This document shows, one piece after another, positions 29,601 through 42,100 of a DNA stretch of 64,000 nt (its first letter is position 1; each line of letters begins with the position of its first letter). Both the position numbers and the translations under genes were made by a program. This DNA comes from Certhia americana (Eukaryota; Chordata; Aves; Passeriformes; Certhiidae), in NCBI GenBank assembly GCA_018697195.1, contig CM031879.1:24921660-24985659 (forward strand), written 5' to 3'. The notes under the pieces are model-generated. The model made no database searches. It worked only from the letters and a program-made list of their open reading frames with translations, and was not told where the DNA came from.

Positions 29601-32600
29601 GAATATCATCAAAAACTGCCTTATTGAAACATCATCAGCATTTGCATGATTCAGCTGAGTGTGGTACAACAAATTCTCTAGAGGAGAGAATATCTCAGGT
29701 TTACTGTTTCTCTTCTTTTTTTAATAAAATAGTATCAAAAATATGTGGCACAGGCAGAGGTCTTGCTGTATATATGATTAGGAGTGAAAAAATTAATTTG
29801 TTTTTTTGCATCTGTGGTATATAGAAGACAGAACTGGAGAGAGCAGAGTAGTCTCAGGAAGGTTTCTTATGCAGATGGGAAAACATTGTTAAGGAGGTAT
29901 TCTGGAATATGGATAGAATTGCCTAAAATGATCTCTCTCTAGAGCAAGGGAGAGAGAGTTTTGGCTGAACTGCAGCATAATGACCTGTTCCTGTGATATC
30001 AAGACTAAAAACTACCTCTGAACTTAAGGATTGTCTCAGGGAAAAGCAGTAGTTACTTCCCTAATTAGTTCCTCCTACTAAAAATGTCACAGTGAAAATT
30101 CATCTTTTGGTGTAATTTTAATTCTGACCCACTAGAAGCACATCCTGATGTAGAGTATACCCTCATATTCAGACAGACAAAAAGAGTTATCCCATAATAA
30201 TTTTGTTACAAATTTAGAAGAAAGAACTGTAAGGGTAATACATTAGCTAAATTGAGTCACTGATGTCTTCTAATGTATATTTGGACTTTGTTTAACTGTA
30301 CAGCTTATAAATACAGTTTGTGTAAGCTTATAAATATATTCTGTGTGTTGATTTGTCATTTTACAAACCTCTTGCACAAAGCGTTTACCAGCAGTGTATT
30401 TGAGTATCCCATCAGCTATGCGTTCTGGCATCTTGAACAGGGCTTCTCAAAGGAGACCTGATCATGCTCTCTGATCTTTAAATTGTTCTGCTTCAGAACT
30501 CTTGTTCTTCTCCAATGTTAGATCAGAAAAGTAAGATTAAAATATCAATTCAGTTGTGAGGGACTTCTGGAGTTTTTGGGACAACATATAATAAAGTTTA
30601 AGAGTGAAAGATCAGCAGAAATTACTGTGTAGTAATAGGACCTAGAAAGTAAGGACAAAAGCGAGTGTCATTGACTTACAGGATAGATGTTTCAGTAGGA
30701 ATTTGGATGTTAGTATATTTTTTAATGTATGCTGTTACTTTAATGAAGTTGTTCATAATGGAAACTGGTAATAATTAAAGAATTATTTAAGAGTTTGCCC
30801 AGAGTCAAACAGGGAAATAAATTGCTTTTATATATTTTAGAGTCTATGGGTAGAGAGAACCACACTGATCTTGGTGCAGAGTTTACCTGGAATATCTCGT
30901 TGGTTTGAAGTAGAAAAACGTGAAGTGGTGAGTATGAGACTCATGTCAATACATATTGTGGGTTGGTTTCCTTCCTTAATCATATGTTATTTGATGAACT
31001 GCTCTAAGATTTATTACACATATGTAATTTCTTTAACCAAGGTCTCAAGGTGGTTACAAAAAATTATTTACAAAGTATATCGAGTTGTCTGATTTCTCTT
31101 GTCTTGAAAAGTATTATTAAGAACCACCCTTAGGATTCATTCAAACAGCTGAGGAAAAAAAAGGTTGAGAACAATAATGGGCACCCAAAGGCAATATTTA
31201 ATGTCAGTAAATTACTTCCTTAAAACTCAGCACCATGTAGCATTTAATACTTAGAATATCTATAGTTTAATGTGTCCTTCAGTTTCCTTAAAAAGTAAAC
31301 ATTCTCCGAGTTGCTGTACTGTAATAAATGACGCAGGCTACTGAACAGAACCTGTAGGAATTGGGTCTAATGTACCAGTCTGTTATTGACTCATTGGAAT
31401 TTCCTCTCCTTGCTTGTTCTATTACTTAAAAAATCCTTAAATAGATTCCAGATATATTTGGAGGAGTGCTCCTCCTATAAAGATCTCTAATAATTGGCTG
31501 AGCCCTGGAGTAGAACATCTTTAGTTTTTATATTTATATTTTACATATATTATATATATATATAAAATATATATATATTTTCCTTCTTATCAAAGCCAAT
31601 CTTAGAATAATCCCATTAAATATAAGGATACCATGGTACAATTGATTTCCTCTAAAACTCTGTTATGTTTTTCTTTTATAATAGCAGGAAAATGTCATTT
31701 GTTCACTGTCTGGACATTCTCCTGTAGAAAACCAAAGGTGGAGTTTAGTAAAATCAAAATTTTGTGTGTGACATGAGAAATTTTGTTAGTTGACTCCTGC
31801 AGAGTCCTTAGTAGGTTAATATATGACCAGTAATATGAAGACCTTCGGTTTACTAGCATTTTACCATTATAATCACCATTTCCAAAAGTAAACTGTAATA
31901 ATTTTTCCTGGGCATGTATGAGGTCATGACTCAGATTTGTGCTTGTATGCTTTGGTAAATTATAGCAGCTGCAAGCCAGTACTGTTCCCGTAGCTCAGCT
32001 TCTGGTTTTTCTGGCAGTTCACATTAACTATGAAAGAACTTTGCTGAGAGATGAGAGGCGCATCTTGCTCAAGGCTGCCTTTGACTATAACTTCATCATC
32101 ATTTTAGCTCAAAGCTTACATTCGAAATCCTGATCCATGAAGTCTTGTTTTTGAATTCATTTTGGATGGGGAGACTAATTCACCAATGCTTCAGCTCTGC
32201 TCTATACCCTTAAACTGCTGAAGCTCCCTGACCCCAAGACCATTTTAGGTAGTTACCAAGAATAGTTTAATCCTGAATTCTAAGAGTTCCATCACTGGCT
32301 GGTAGTATGTGAATGTTTTGCAGCAAGGGCTGGGTCATCTCTCAAGGTCAGATAATGAATCTACAAAAGAGTGACAGTTGCTTATTTTGATCACTGATTA
32401 CATCATAAAATCAAATCTCTTCCCCAGCTGAGAAGTACTTTCTCTGTAAAACTACTCTAGGACATGGAATACTATTGTTTTATGTAAAGAAATCAAAAAT
32501 TACCTGCAATATATTTCATCTTTCAACTGAAGATTGTTTGCAATGTTTCTCGCTCATGTTTCAGGTGGAAATGAGTCCCCTTGAGAATGCTATTGAAGTC

Positions 32601-33108
32601 TTAGAAAATAAGAATCAGCAGTTAAGAACACTGATTAGTCAGTGTCAAACTCGACAGATGCAGAACATTAACCCTCTTACAATGTGTCTAAATGGGGTCA
32701 TTGATGCAGCAGTTAATGGTGGAGTTGCTAGATACCAAGAGGTAAGCAATTTACTTTCTGTTTATTAAAAATTCGATTTCTTTCCCTGTGCAGATGCAGC
32801 TCCTCTGTATGAATTAAGGACAGCAAGTACTATATGAATAACAGTTACAATTATACCTATATTGCAGTTTTGGGTTAGGTAATATTAATGACGTGGTTTA
32901 TTGAAATAACCATTTTGCTGCAGATAGTACCATAAACTTACTCCAGTGATGTCTCAATTCACAATTACCCTGCATTCTTCAGTGATTTGTTTGGAAATTT
33001 TCATTTAACTGGTTATTGTAAGTAAATTATTATAATACATTGCCTATCCTAGGATAGGAGATACTTCTAGCCAACTAGAAAATTTACTTTTCTGTGCTGG
33101 CATTCTAG

Positions 33109-33153
<45 letters not shown>

Positions 33154-36100
33154 TATATGTGTATGTATATTTTAAAATTTATATATACACAAATTCTCAA
33201 CACGAAGTTTATTAACTTGAAGAATCATAATTTTATAGATCCTTCTTGTATCTCCTTCAAGTTTTTAAGAAAAGCTATTTTGGGGGAGAGGGAAAGGGTT
33301 TTTAAAAATAAATACAATTTAGAAATATCTAATACTGGATTTGTTTCTAAACTTTGTTCTTCATTATTATAATTTCTGAATCACCTTAGGAGAACCTTAA
33401 ATGTTGGGATGCTGTATTTATACAAAATTCTGTGGAATTTTGAAACTTCAGTAAAAAGAAAGGGTTGGGGTTTTTTTGCAGCCCAACTTGATTTTTCTCT
33501 TTCTCCTAATAGTCTTATGAAACACTTGAGTCTGTTGGCTTTTCTTTTGAAAATGTCAAGCTGAATAACATTTTGCCCACTTGTCTCAAAGGCTGAGAGA
33601 CTAAGTGTTCACTCAACGGTGTTAAATTTGGTAAAACTGCATCTTAATTAAACTAAAAGAAATTGAGTCTGGTATAGTACTAGAATCTGTCATCAAAACT
33701 GCAGTGTTATGAAAATTGCGAGACTGAAGCAAAGCAGTAACATTTTTTATGTTTCCTAACTGCCTTTAAACAACAACAAAACTGTTTAGCATAGTGAAGC
33801 ACCATGAAGGGAGTCCCTGGAGAAATACAGTCATGTCAGGACTATGTCTGGTTTGAATTAGCAGTGTAAGAGCTAGCTCAGTGTCTCTGCACAGCTTCCA
33901 TTCTTCACAAGCATATCAAAGGTTCTAGCTTGCTCCTTTTGTTGTCCTTGGCTATAATTCTTGATCTTTTAGACGGTGTTTGTGTTTCGATTCCCTCCTG
34001 CCCTCTGCCTCTCACTGTATTAATATAGGACTTTCCATCAATTTGTTTTGTAAATACCAAAACTGTTAGCAATAATTGTGAGGCTTTTTTTTCCTTCCAT
34101 TTCTCTCTAATTCCTCTCTTTGCATGTCCATTTTTCATTGTTTTTCACTGTTGTTTTGCCTGCTCTTCTCCCTTTCTTGTACTCCTGCTCTCTGTAAATG
34201 CTTCTCCCTGTTTCATGTGCTTTTCCCTTCTGCCTTGCGTGAAGCTCAAAGTTCAGTCAGTCTTGAACCATTTGGTCTTGAGGTAAGAATGACCTTGTTT
34301 TTACCATTCTCTTCCTTTGCTTCTGGCAACTTCCAGGTTTTAAGAAGTGTCCTTTGACCATCTGCTGCCTTCTTGATTCTGTCTTCCTTTTCCTCTTTTT
34401 CCTCTTTAAATTTTTTCCTGTATTTTTTTCTCTTCTGATGGGGAAGAAGCCACCTCTAATTATTCAGCACCTTCATATTTCAAATGTTAAAGCTATCCAT
34501 TCACATCTGGCTACATTTTTTCCTATGGTCTCCACCAATGATTAATTACTTATTTAACATATATTATCAGTTATTGCAGTTCTAAGGAACTTAGAAAACA
34601 TTTGAAAATATCTAGAACCTTTGTTTAAAAAAAAGAAACAGAAGTCATGTGTTTCTACTTACTTTGTTTTACTTTGTAATTTTATTCTGTTTAGGCATTC
34701 TTTGTCAAAGAATACATCCTGAACCATCCAGAAGATGGAGAGAAGATCACACGCTTAAGAGAACTTATGCTTGAGCAGGTAGAGTGGGGAAAAGACTGAC
34801 AAGATGGCCTGCTTAGTTGTTCTAGCTAAAAGTGTCACCAGATAAAATAAAAAATATCAGAGGTTAATAATTGCCCTCTGGTCTTCAGTAGTTTTCTTCT
34901 GAGTTAGATTCCAAGTAGAGAGTAACTTTCTCTGCAAGCAGGTTTCTAGGCCATGTCAATATTTTATCCCTAGTCCATTCCATCACCTCAATCACTTCAA
35001 CCTGTTTTGTGTAAAATAAAGGTTGAGTAAGAGGCCTGTCTTGTCATGCTCATATTTGCACAAAATATTTTATCACTAGTACAGAATAAACATTATTTCA
35101 TTGAAACATTTGATGGTTTTGGCATATATTTGTATTTTACCAATATTACAGAAAAATATTTTCACTATAAGGTTTGCCATAAGAGCAAAAAAGCATTCAA
35201 AATCTTATTGCAATGAAATATATCTAATAGTAATTGACAGAGTAGGTAGGCAGTAAAATAAATACAAAGGGATCAAATTAAGCATATGAGTATTCTATGC
35301 GTTATATGTTTTATGCATTATTTCTCCATTCATTTATAAGCCAATGACCTACCAGCCTCAAATGGGAAGTGTTTCTATTTGAAAATGCTGAATAATTTTT
35401 TAATCAAAGATCTTACTAATGTTTTAGCTTTTTTAACTGGCATTTATCTGTTTTTGTTCTATGCGATGTTATGTTTCAAATTTTATTGCCAGCCTGGAAT
35501 AAAAAGTTTTGGAATTTGGCAATATGAAAACTCCATTTTTTCATCAGCATTGTGGGAGCTTTTGGTCAGATCAGCCAAGTGACAGGTCCTTAGACAGTAT
35601 AAATCAGAGTAGATTCACTGAGGTCACTTTAATTTCACTGAGACAATGTATAGAAATTGACATTACAATTTTACTTTTTCAAGCTATAGTTAATCTCGCT
35701 AATCTTTACAATGTAAAACTGGAGTTATTAACTTCCTGCAACAAAAATGTGGGTTCCAAGCAATAGCACTCCAACCCTCTCTGGCACCCACAGCTGATCT
35801 AAGCGGAGCATTCCAAAGGGCCGGGATGGCCATGTGTGTGTGGATGGATGTGCTGCAGTCCTGACCCGAGGTCAGGGATGCTGTACAGCTGCGTGCCTGC
35901 TCACAGGCTGCCTGAAAGCATCAGCCAGGAGCTCTCATCCAAACATATTACAACACACTGTAGCTATTTTGTTTTTACATCTGACTTTATCTGATTCCTC
36001 ATGTAACCACTTCAATATTTTGAATGTGCGTGACCAAATCTGAGCAAGATTAAAGTTTTAGCACTGTAATTCTGAAGCCGGTTGTGTCTTGTGTCAAGGA

Positions 36101-39100
36101 TGTACATCAGGCCACCACTTATGGAGGTCTCTGGGGAGTTGAAATAGGATAGGGGGTCATGGACTTCTTGCATATATATTACAGAGTCTCTGGTGGATTT
36201 GGCCATTGCTGTTGTTTCATGCTTTTTTACAACTGTTCTTGTAGAAAATGGCTTTTATGTAGGGTTTTAAATTGCTCCTTTGTAAAGTTACCATTTGGTC
36301 AGATTTTTCACTATGCTATCCATGTTTTTTAACATTACAGTTGAATTTGCTTAGGTGAAACCTTGGGGAAAGTTGAACAGGAAGAGTAAATCCTCTTGTG
36401 TGCTTTCGGTCCCAGGCCTTTTTGGTTACAGGTCTTTCAGATATTGAGATAGGTGTTTTTAAGGCAATGTGCATTTTGTTGGATTTTTTTTTTTTTAAGT
36501 CCTCATTGGTGATGAGAGCTTAAAGAAAATGGATCTTTTTTTTTTTTTTTTTTTTTTCCCTTTCTGTAGGCCCAGATTCTAGAATTTGGCTTGGCTGTGC
36601 ACGAGAAGGTGGTGCCACAGGACATGAGACCGTTGCACAAAAAGCTGGTGGATCAGTTCTTTGTGATGAAGTCAAGCTTGGGAATACAGGTACTCATGTG
36701 AGCAGGTGCATGGATAGACCAGAAAACTGTGCAGCTACTACTTTAAGGGTTGGTTGATTTTCCCAAGCAACAAACAGTGACATCTTTTGGTTGTTTTTCC
36801 CCATTACAGCTTGTAGCCTTTTTGTAGTACCACAAAGCAAAGAGAAACCTAAACTTCCCATACCATGCAGAGAAAAGTAGTCATGTTTACTAATAGTCAC
36901 ATTTTACTATTATTAGTGAAAATTTAAAATACTTTTCTTATTATGAAGCTGATCCAAAATACTAAGTAGCTACATTTATATGCAGTTGTCTATGTATCTG
37001 TATCTTACAAAATGCTTAATGATATTATGTTAATTTTAATTTATCTTCTCCTAATAACTCACCAGGAATTTTCTGCCTGTGTACAAGCTAGCCCTGTTCA
37101 TTTCCCAAATGGAAGTCCTCGTGTATGCCGGAATTCCATACCTGTTTCTATGAGCCCTGATGCTGCCAGGGTAATACCACGACGCAGGCAAGTTAAATAC
37201 TAGCAATGACATATTTTTGCTACCCATGGAAGATGACCCATAAATACTTCTATTATGCATGCTTTCTTGTATGGTCTGGCTGAAGTGTGTTCAGCCTTGA
37301 ATAGCTGGTATATATATTCTCTCTCCTTCTTTCTCTCTCTCTCTCCCCATCCCTCCCCCAGTTAAAGATTAAATAAACGTGCTGTTCTCACATGAGAAAT
37401 TGTGTTTGACAATTAGAGTTAACTAAGATTTTATATTTCATTATTCTTATAACAGCCCCTTGAGTTACCCAGCTGTCAATCGGTATTCTTCCTCATCACT
37501 GTCATCCCAAGCTTCTGCTGAAGTCAGTAACATCACTGGGCAATCGGAAAGCTCAGATGAAGTTTTTAACATGCAGGTATAATTTATTGTGGTTCTTCAA
37601 ACTGTACAGAATCTTTCTTACAAGGCTATTTACTAAAGTCAATGCTTCTCTTATTTCATTCTGAAATCTCATAACTATTGTTGATGTTTCTTTTAAAAAA
37701 CAAATCTTTAAATGAAATGTTAAACTCATTCACTTAGAAATAACTTTTTTTCATGTAGCTGTTTTCCCTTGTTTAAATTAGAGCATTAGTTTTTACAAAT
37801 GTAATAAGTAGCCATGGACTATGATGCAAAGTCATCTGACCTTGCATATACTTTACTGTCCAGTTGTCATATTGTGATGTAATTATTTTACTGTATTAAG
37901 TTTCTATTTATTTAGTATTTTGCCACATCTGTAGTTAGATTAATGCTCTTTATACAGATTTTCTATTTTAAATTACTGATAAACTACTCTAAGAAGTTAA
38001 AAGTTCTTTGTTGTAGTGAAAAGTATGCTATAAATTTTTATGTTTTCCAAACCAGTAAATGTGACCTGGTAACAACAACATCTCTTCTATACACAGCCTA
38101 GTCCATCTACCTCAAGCCTGAGTTCTACTCATTCTGCTTCACCTAACGTGACCAGTTCTGCTCCATCCAGTGCCAGAGGTCAGTACTTATCTGCTGTGGT
38201 AAACCATATTAAATGACTCTTGATACACAGCTGAATTTCTGCATGAAGTCACTGGTCAGGCATCATACTTAGCCAATTACTTGAGGAATCTGAATTATTA
38301 GAGACAGAGGATTTTTTTGTTATATGTATAGTATTTAAATGTCTGAGTTTCACTGCATGAATTTAATCACTAGACACATTTATATTCTAGCTTCTCCTCT
38401 GTTGTCTGACAAACATAAGCATTCCCGAGAAAACTCTTGCCTGTCTCCCAGAGAGAGGCCCTGCAGTGCCATCTACCCTACTCCTTTGGAAACTTCTCAG
38501 GTAAGAGGTTTGTTGTGAATCCTCAGAGGACAAATAGCTAAGACAATAAAGGCTCATGTTGAATTTTGAGCAGATTCGGTGTCTGTTCACTGATGTAAAT
38601 TTTCAAGGGGTTTTTATGTTTTTGTAATCAAATACTCTAAAATATTTTAGATTTAATGTGAATAGAATACATTGTGCTTGATCACATTTCTGCTTGATTT
38701 CTTTAGGTGTGGGTCTGTTTCTTTACATTTACTTACTGAAGTGAGAGAGAGATGCAGAGATTTACCAGATGACACAGCCTGCATGTGTGAAACAACAATT
38801 GAACAATTTGTTCAATCTAGGGAAGAAGACAAAGAATGAAAAACTCTTATCATGGCAGTTGTCCTTGTTGAGCTGCCCTTTGTTTCTTCTGAGAAAGCTA
38901 ATCCTAGCCACTGTGAGATAATAACCCATTCCATGTGGCAATTTCTATTTTCCAATGTAGTTTCAGAAAAGAATGATAGACATTTTATTACTCCAGAGAA
39001 AAGAATATGTTGTGTTCTTGTCTTAAAATACTGTTGCGCAGGTCTGTATGAAATGTGTATTTTTTGAGTGTTCTGAAATTCAACCTGAGCTTGGTAAGCT

Positions 39101-42100
39101 GGCCAATGCTGAATCTTTGTTTCATCTTTTCTTCTTAATGGACCTATTTTCCTAAAGTGCTTTTCTTTAACACAGCTGCTGTTTTAATCCCTGCCATCAC
39201 ACAGTGCACCTCTTGCTGAAGCTGGGAAAGATGAGAACGTGCATACAGTGTTAAAGGCTCACCTTTCAACACTCTCATGTCTACCAGAAGTTTTACTGCT
39301 GATAATAACCAGTTCCAGGATTCATTATTTTAGAAATAATTTCTTGGTTTCTCATTAGTTCTTTTCTTGCCCTTGTTTCTTCAGTTACTGAATTGGCTCT
39401 TGATTTAATTTTTAATCTCTTTTCTGTTTAAGTCCTCATGCTATTACCTGAGGGCTTAAGAAGTAATACTGAGGCTTAGCCAGACTTATGGACAGTTCTC
39501 AGGAACTATTTAGAGCAGATAGATCTACCGTGCACTTTGTCAGTGATAGTGGAACCAAAACAACAGACAGGAAAGATCAGGAGATGCTCTTTACATAAAG
39601 CGGTTTTACAGTTTGCCGCAAAGAAAAATTATCCCATTTTTGCTCCCAGACTACAAACTCTTGCTTTGCCAAGTGGAATGCGACTTCTATCCCCCACTCT
39701 ATCCGAGATTGCATAAGGGAGGCTGAGGAGCTCGTAGGCCCAGTCTCCGCTCTCTCTGAGGCTCGCCCAGCAGGAAAGTCTCCCAATCTGTCTCTACCCT
39801 CAGTGTCCCATGAGAGGGTAAGTAGAAAATTAACTTGCTCATACAGTGAAGTATATTCAAAGGTGAGAAGGTCTGACGGTTTCTTTCTGCCCTTATAACC
39901 GTAAATGAGGATATAGCGTTCTGGGGAAAGGTGACATTTCTTTCTCTGCTGTTCCCTCAGCAGTAAAAATGGACTTTGATCAGAAACAAAATCCTGATAC
40001 TCTGCCTTCTGACAAAGAAGGGGAAAAGAATTCCTCAGGGCAATTAGAAATAGCTGCAATCTCATTTAAATGTAGCTGCACAAACTGTTCCTTGTCCTTT
40101 CGCCTTCCATTCTAATTCCACTTCAGCTGTGTTGGTTGGAGCTTCACGCTGAGAGGAAAGGACCACCCATTTATGAATTACTTTGTTACAGCTTGATGAA
40201 ACCAATTTTTACATTACTGTTTCAACTGGGACAGATAAGATGCACACTTCAAGTCTTTCAGGCTATAGCTACTTTATTTGTTGGACTTCCAGAGAACAAG
40301 GCCATAGCAGTATTTCATCCACTTCCTCATTGAAATTGATGCTTAAGGTCATGTACAGCTGTTTTTAGTCAACATCCATTTGTGCTTGCTTTGTGATCTC
40401 GGTGAATGGTTGTACAGTGTCTCTCCAGCTCTTCCCATACTCTGAAGAGGAATGCCTGCTGTCATTGACCTGTCAACAAGCCTCCTTAGTTTTTGCGCTA
40501 TTATTCTTCCTATTGAAGCTTTTTGAATTTCACTTTTTGGGGGTTTTTATTTGCGTGTCATTAAATATCTGTGATTGCTCTTGTTCTTCCATATGGTTTT
40601 ATATCTCATTCTTTTTAGTATGTCTTTGTTTCTCTGTATTTCATTCAGCTTTTGTCTCTTTATCTCCTTCAATTTCAGTTGCTTTTTCAGCCGTTGCTCT
40701 TTACCTTTGCAACCCAAAACAGACTTCAGCACTTGTCCATCACATCCTAGTGCACTGTAGACTCACTAGGCAGCGAACACTGAATCCAGACCAGGCAGGA
40801 ACATATGGTCCCACTTTCTGTCACATCACAATACATATGTAGTTTTACCACCTCAGTTTAATGGTAACTCCAGGAAAACAGATATTAACTGACCCAGAAT
40901 GACTCTCAAATGACATACAGCACACCTACTATAGCTCAAAGTCTACCAAAAGCATTCTGTCTCTGAGATGTTTGAAGTTGAATTGGGCTTAAGTAATTGT
41001 TCCTCATTTTGTAACACGAAGCTGCAACATATTAGATCAATGATGATTACTTTGCAGCTGGGTTTGCCATCTTGTGGAACCAGAGCATCCTGCCTTACCA
41101 ACTTGGCACATTGCTCTGAGAACACTGGAAAGAGACAAAATAATGGGGTTTTATTTGGATTTCATTGATCATCTTATCTTGCTTTTAAACAAAACAAAAA
41201 AAAAAAGTAAAAAGAAAATAATGTTTATCTGTTCCCATTTCCTCTGGAAAGTACATCTGAATTCCTTGTAGGATTAACTGTATGCTGTTTACATATATTT
41301 TCAAGACAAACTAGTGACCCATGAATTATTTGAATGTTGCCAAAGGAAATAAATGGTAGAATTTTATTTGTTTTTCCTACATTTACTGTGATTTGTAAAC
41401 AAAACGGATTTTAAGAAAATGAAAGACAAACATGATTTATGGATCAGCTCTTATCCACAAGAGAAGTAAGAAGACTGCTACAATAAAAGTTAGGGTTGGA
41501 AAACAATACACAATGCTTTTCTTAGGTAACACTGCAACTTGAATATTATCTTGTTCAGATCCTGATTCTGTAATGAAATTATTGCAAATCTATCCTTCTA
41601 TTTTTAAGTAATCTATTAAGATATATCTTTAGAAATGATCTTTATTATGTTTTTTAAGGTGCTGGAAACTGTCAGAACTCAGTACCTCCAATTGTCCCTC
41701 CAATTTCTGTGTGTACAGTTTTCAGAAAACTAGTCTACTCCCATCTATATATACATACTTTAATTAAACTGTTTATCTTCTTATATGATGTTTATCACTC
41801 TACCTCCTAAGCAAACCTGGGGGTGAGGGGGGATAATAAGAAAAATTTATTTGTTTTCTTAAAGGCTACTGAAATACAACAGCAGTTATGTGTAAACCAT
41901 GCTGTTCTCAATTTACAGAGAATGTTATTTAATCATATTGGAGATGGTGCTTTGCCACGAAGTGATTCCAATCTACCTGGCTCTGACAAAGGTAAGCAGA
42001 AATGCTACAACATGGCAATCTTTAAAGAATGAAAATTTAATTACTCCATCCTGTTCCTGTAGAATGCCAGTTCTTTTGAGTGCATACTATCATCTCCAAG

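Noticed and set aside
39577..40065. 162-codon minus-strand open frame in a DOCK4 intron
   Set aside because: Its openness overlaps the plus-strand cassette exon candidate, which has fitting splice sites and phase. The minus frame has no recognisable domain.
40393..40842. 149-codon plus-strand open frame in the intron after e22
   Set aside because: Hydrophobic, Phe/Leu/Ser-rich translation of T-rich intron DNA; no splice-compatible boundaries noticed.
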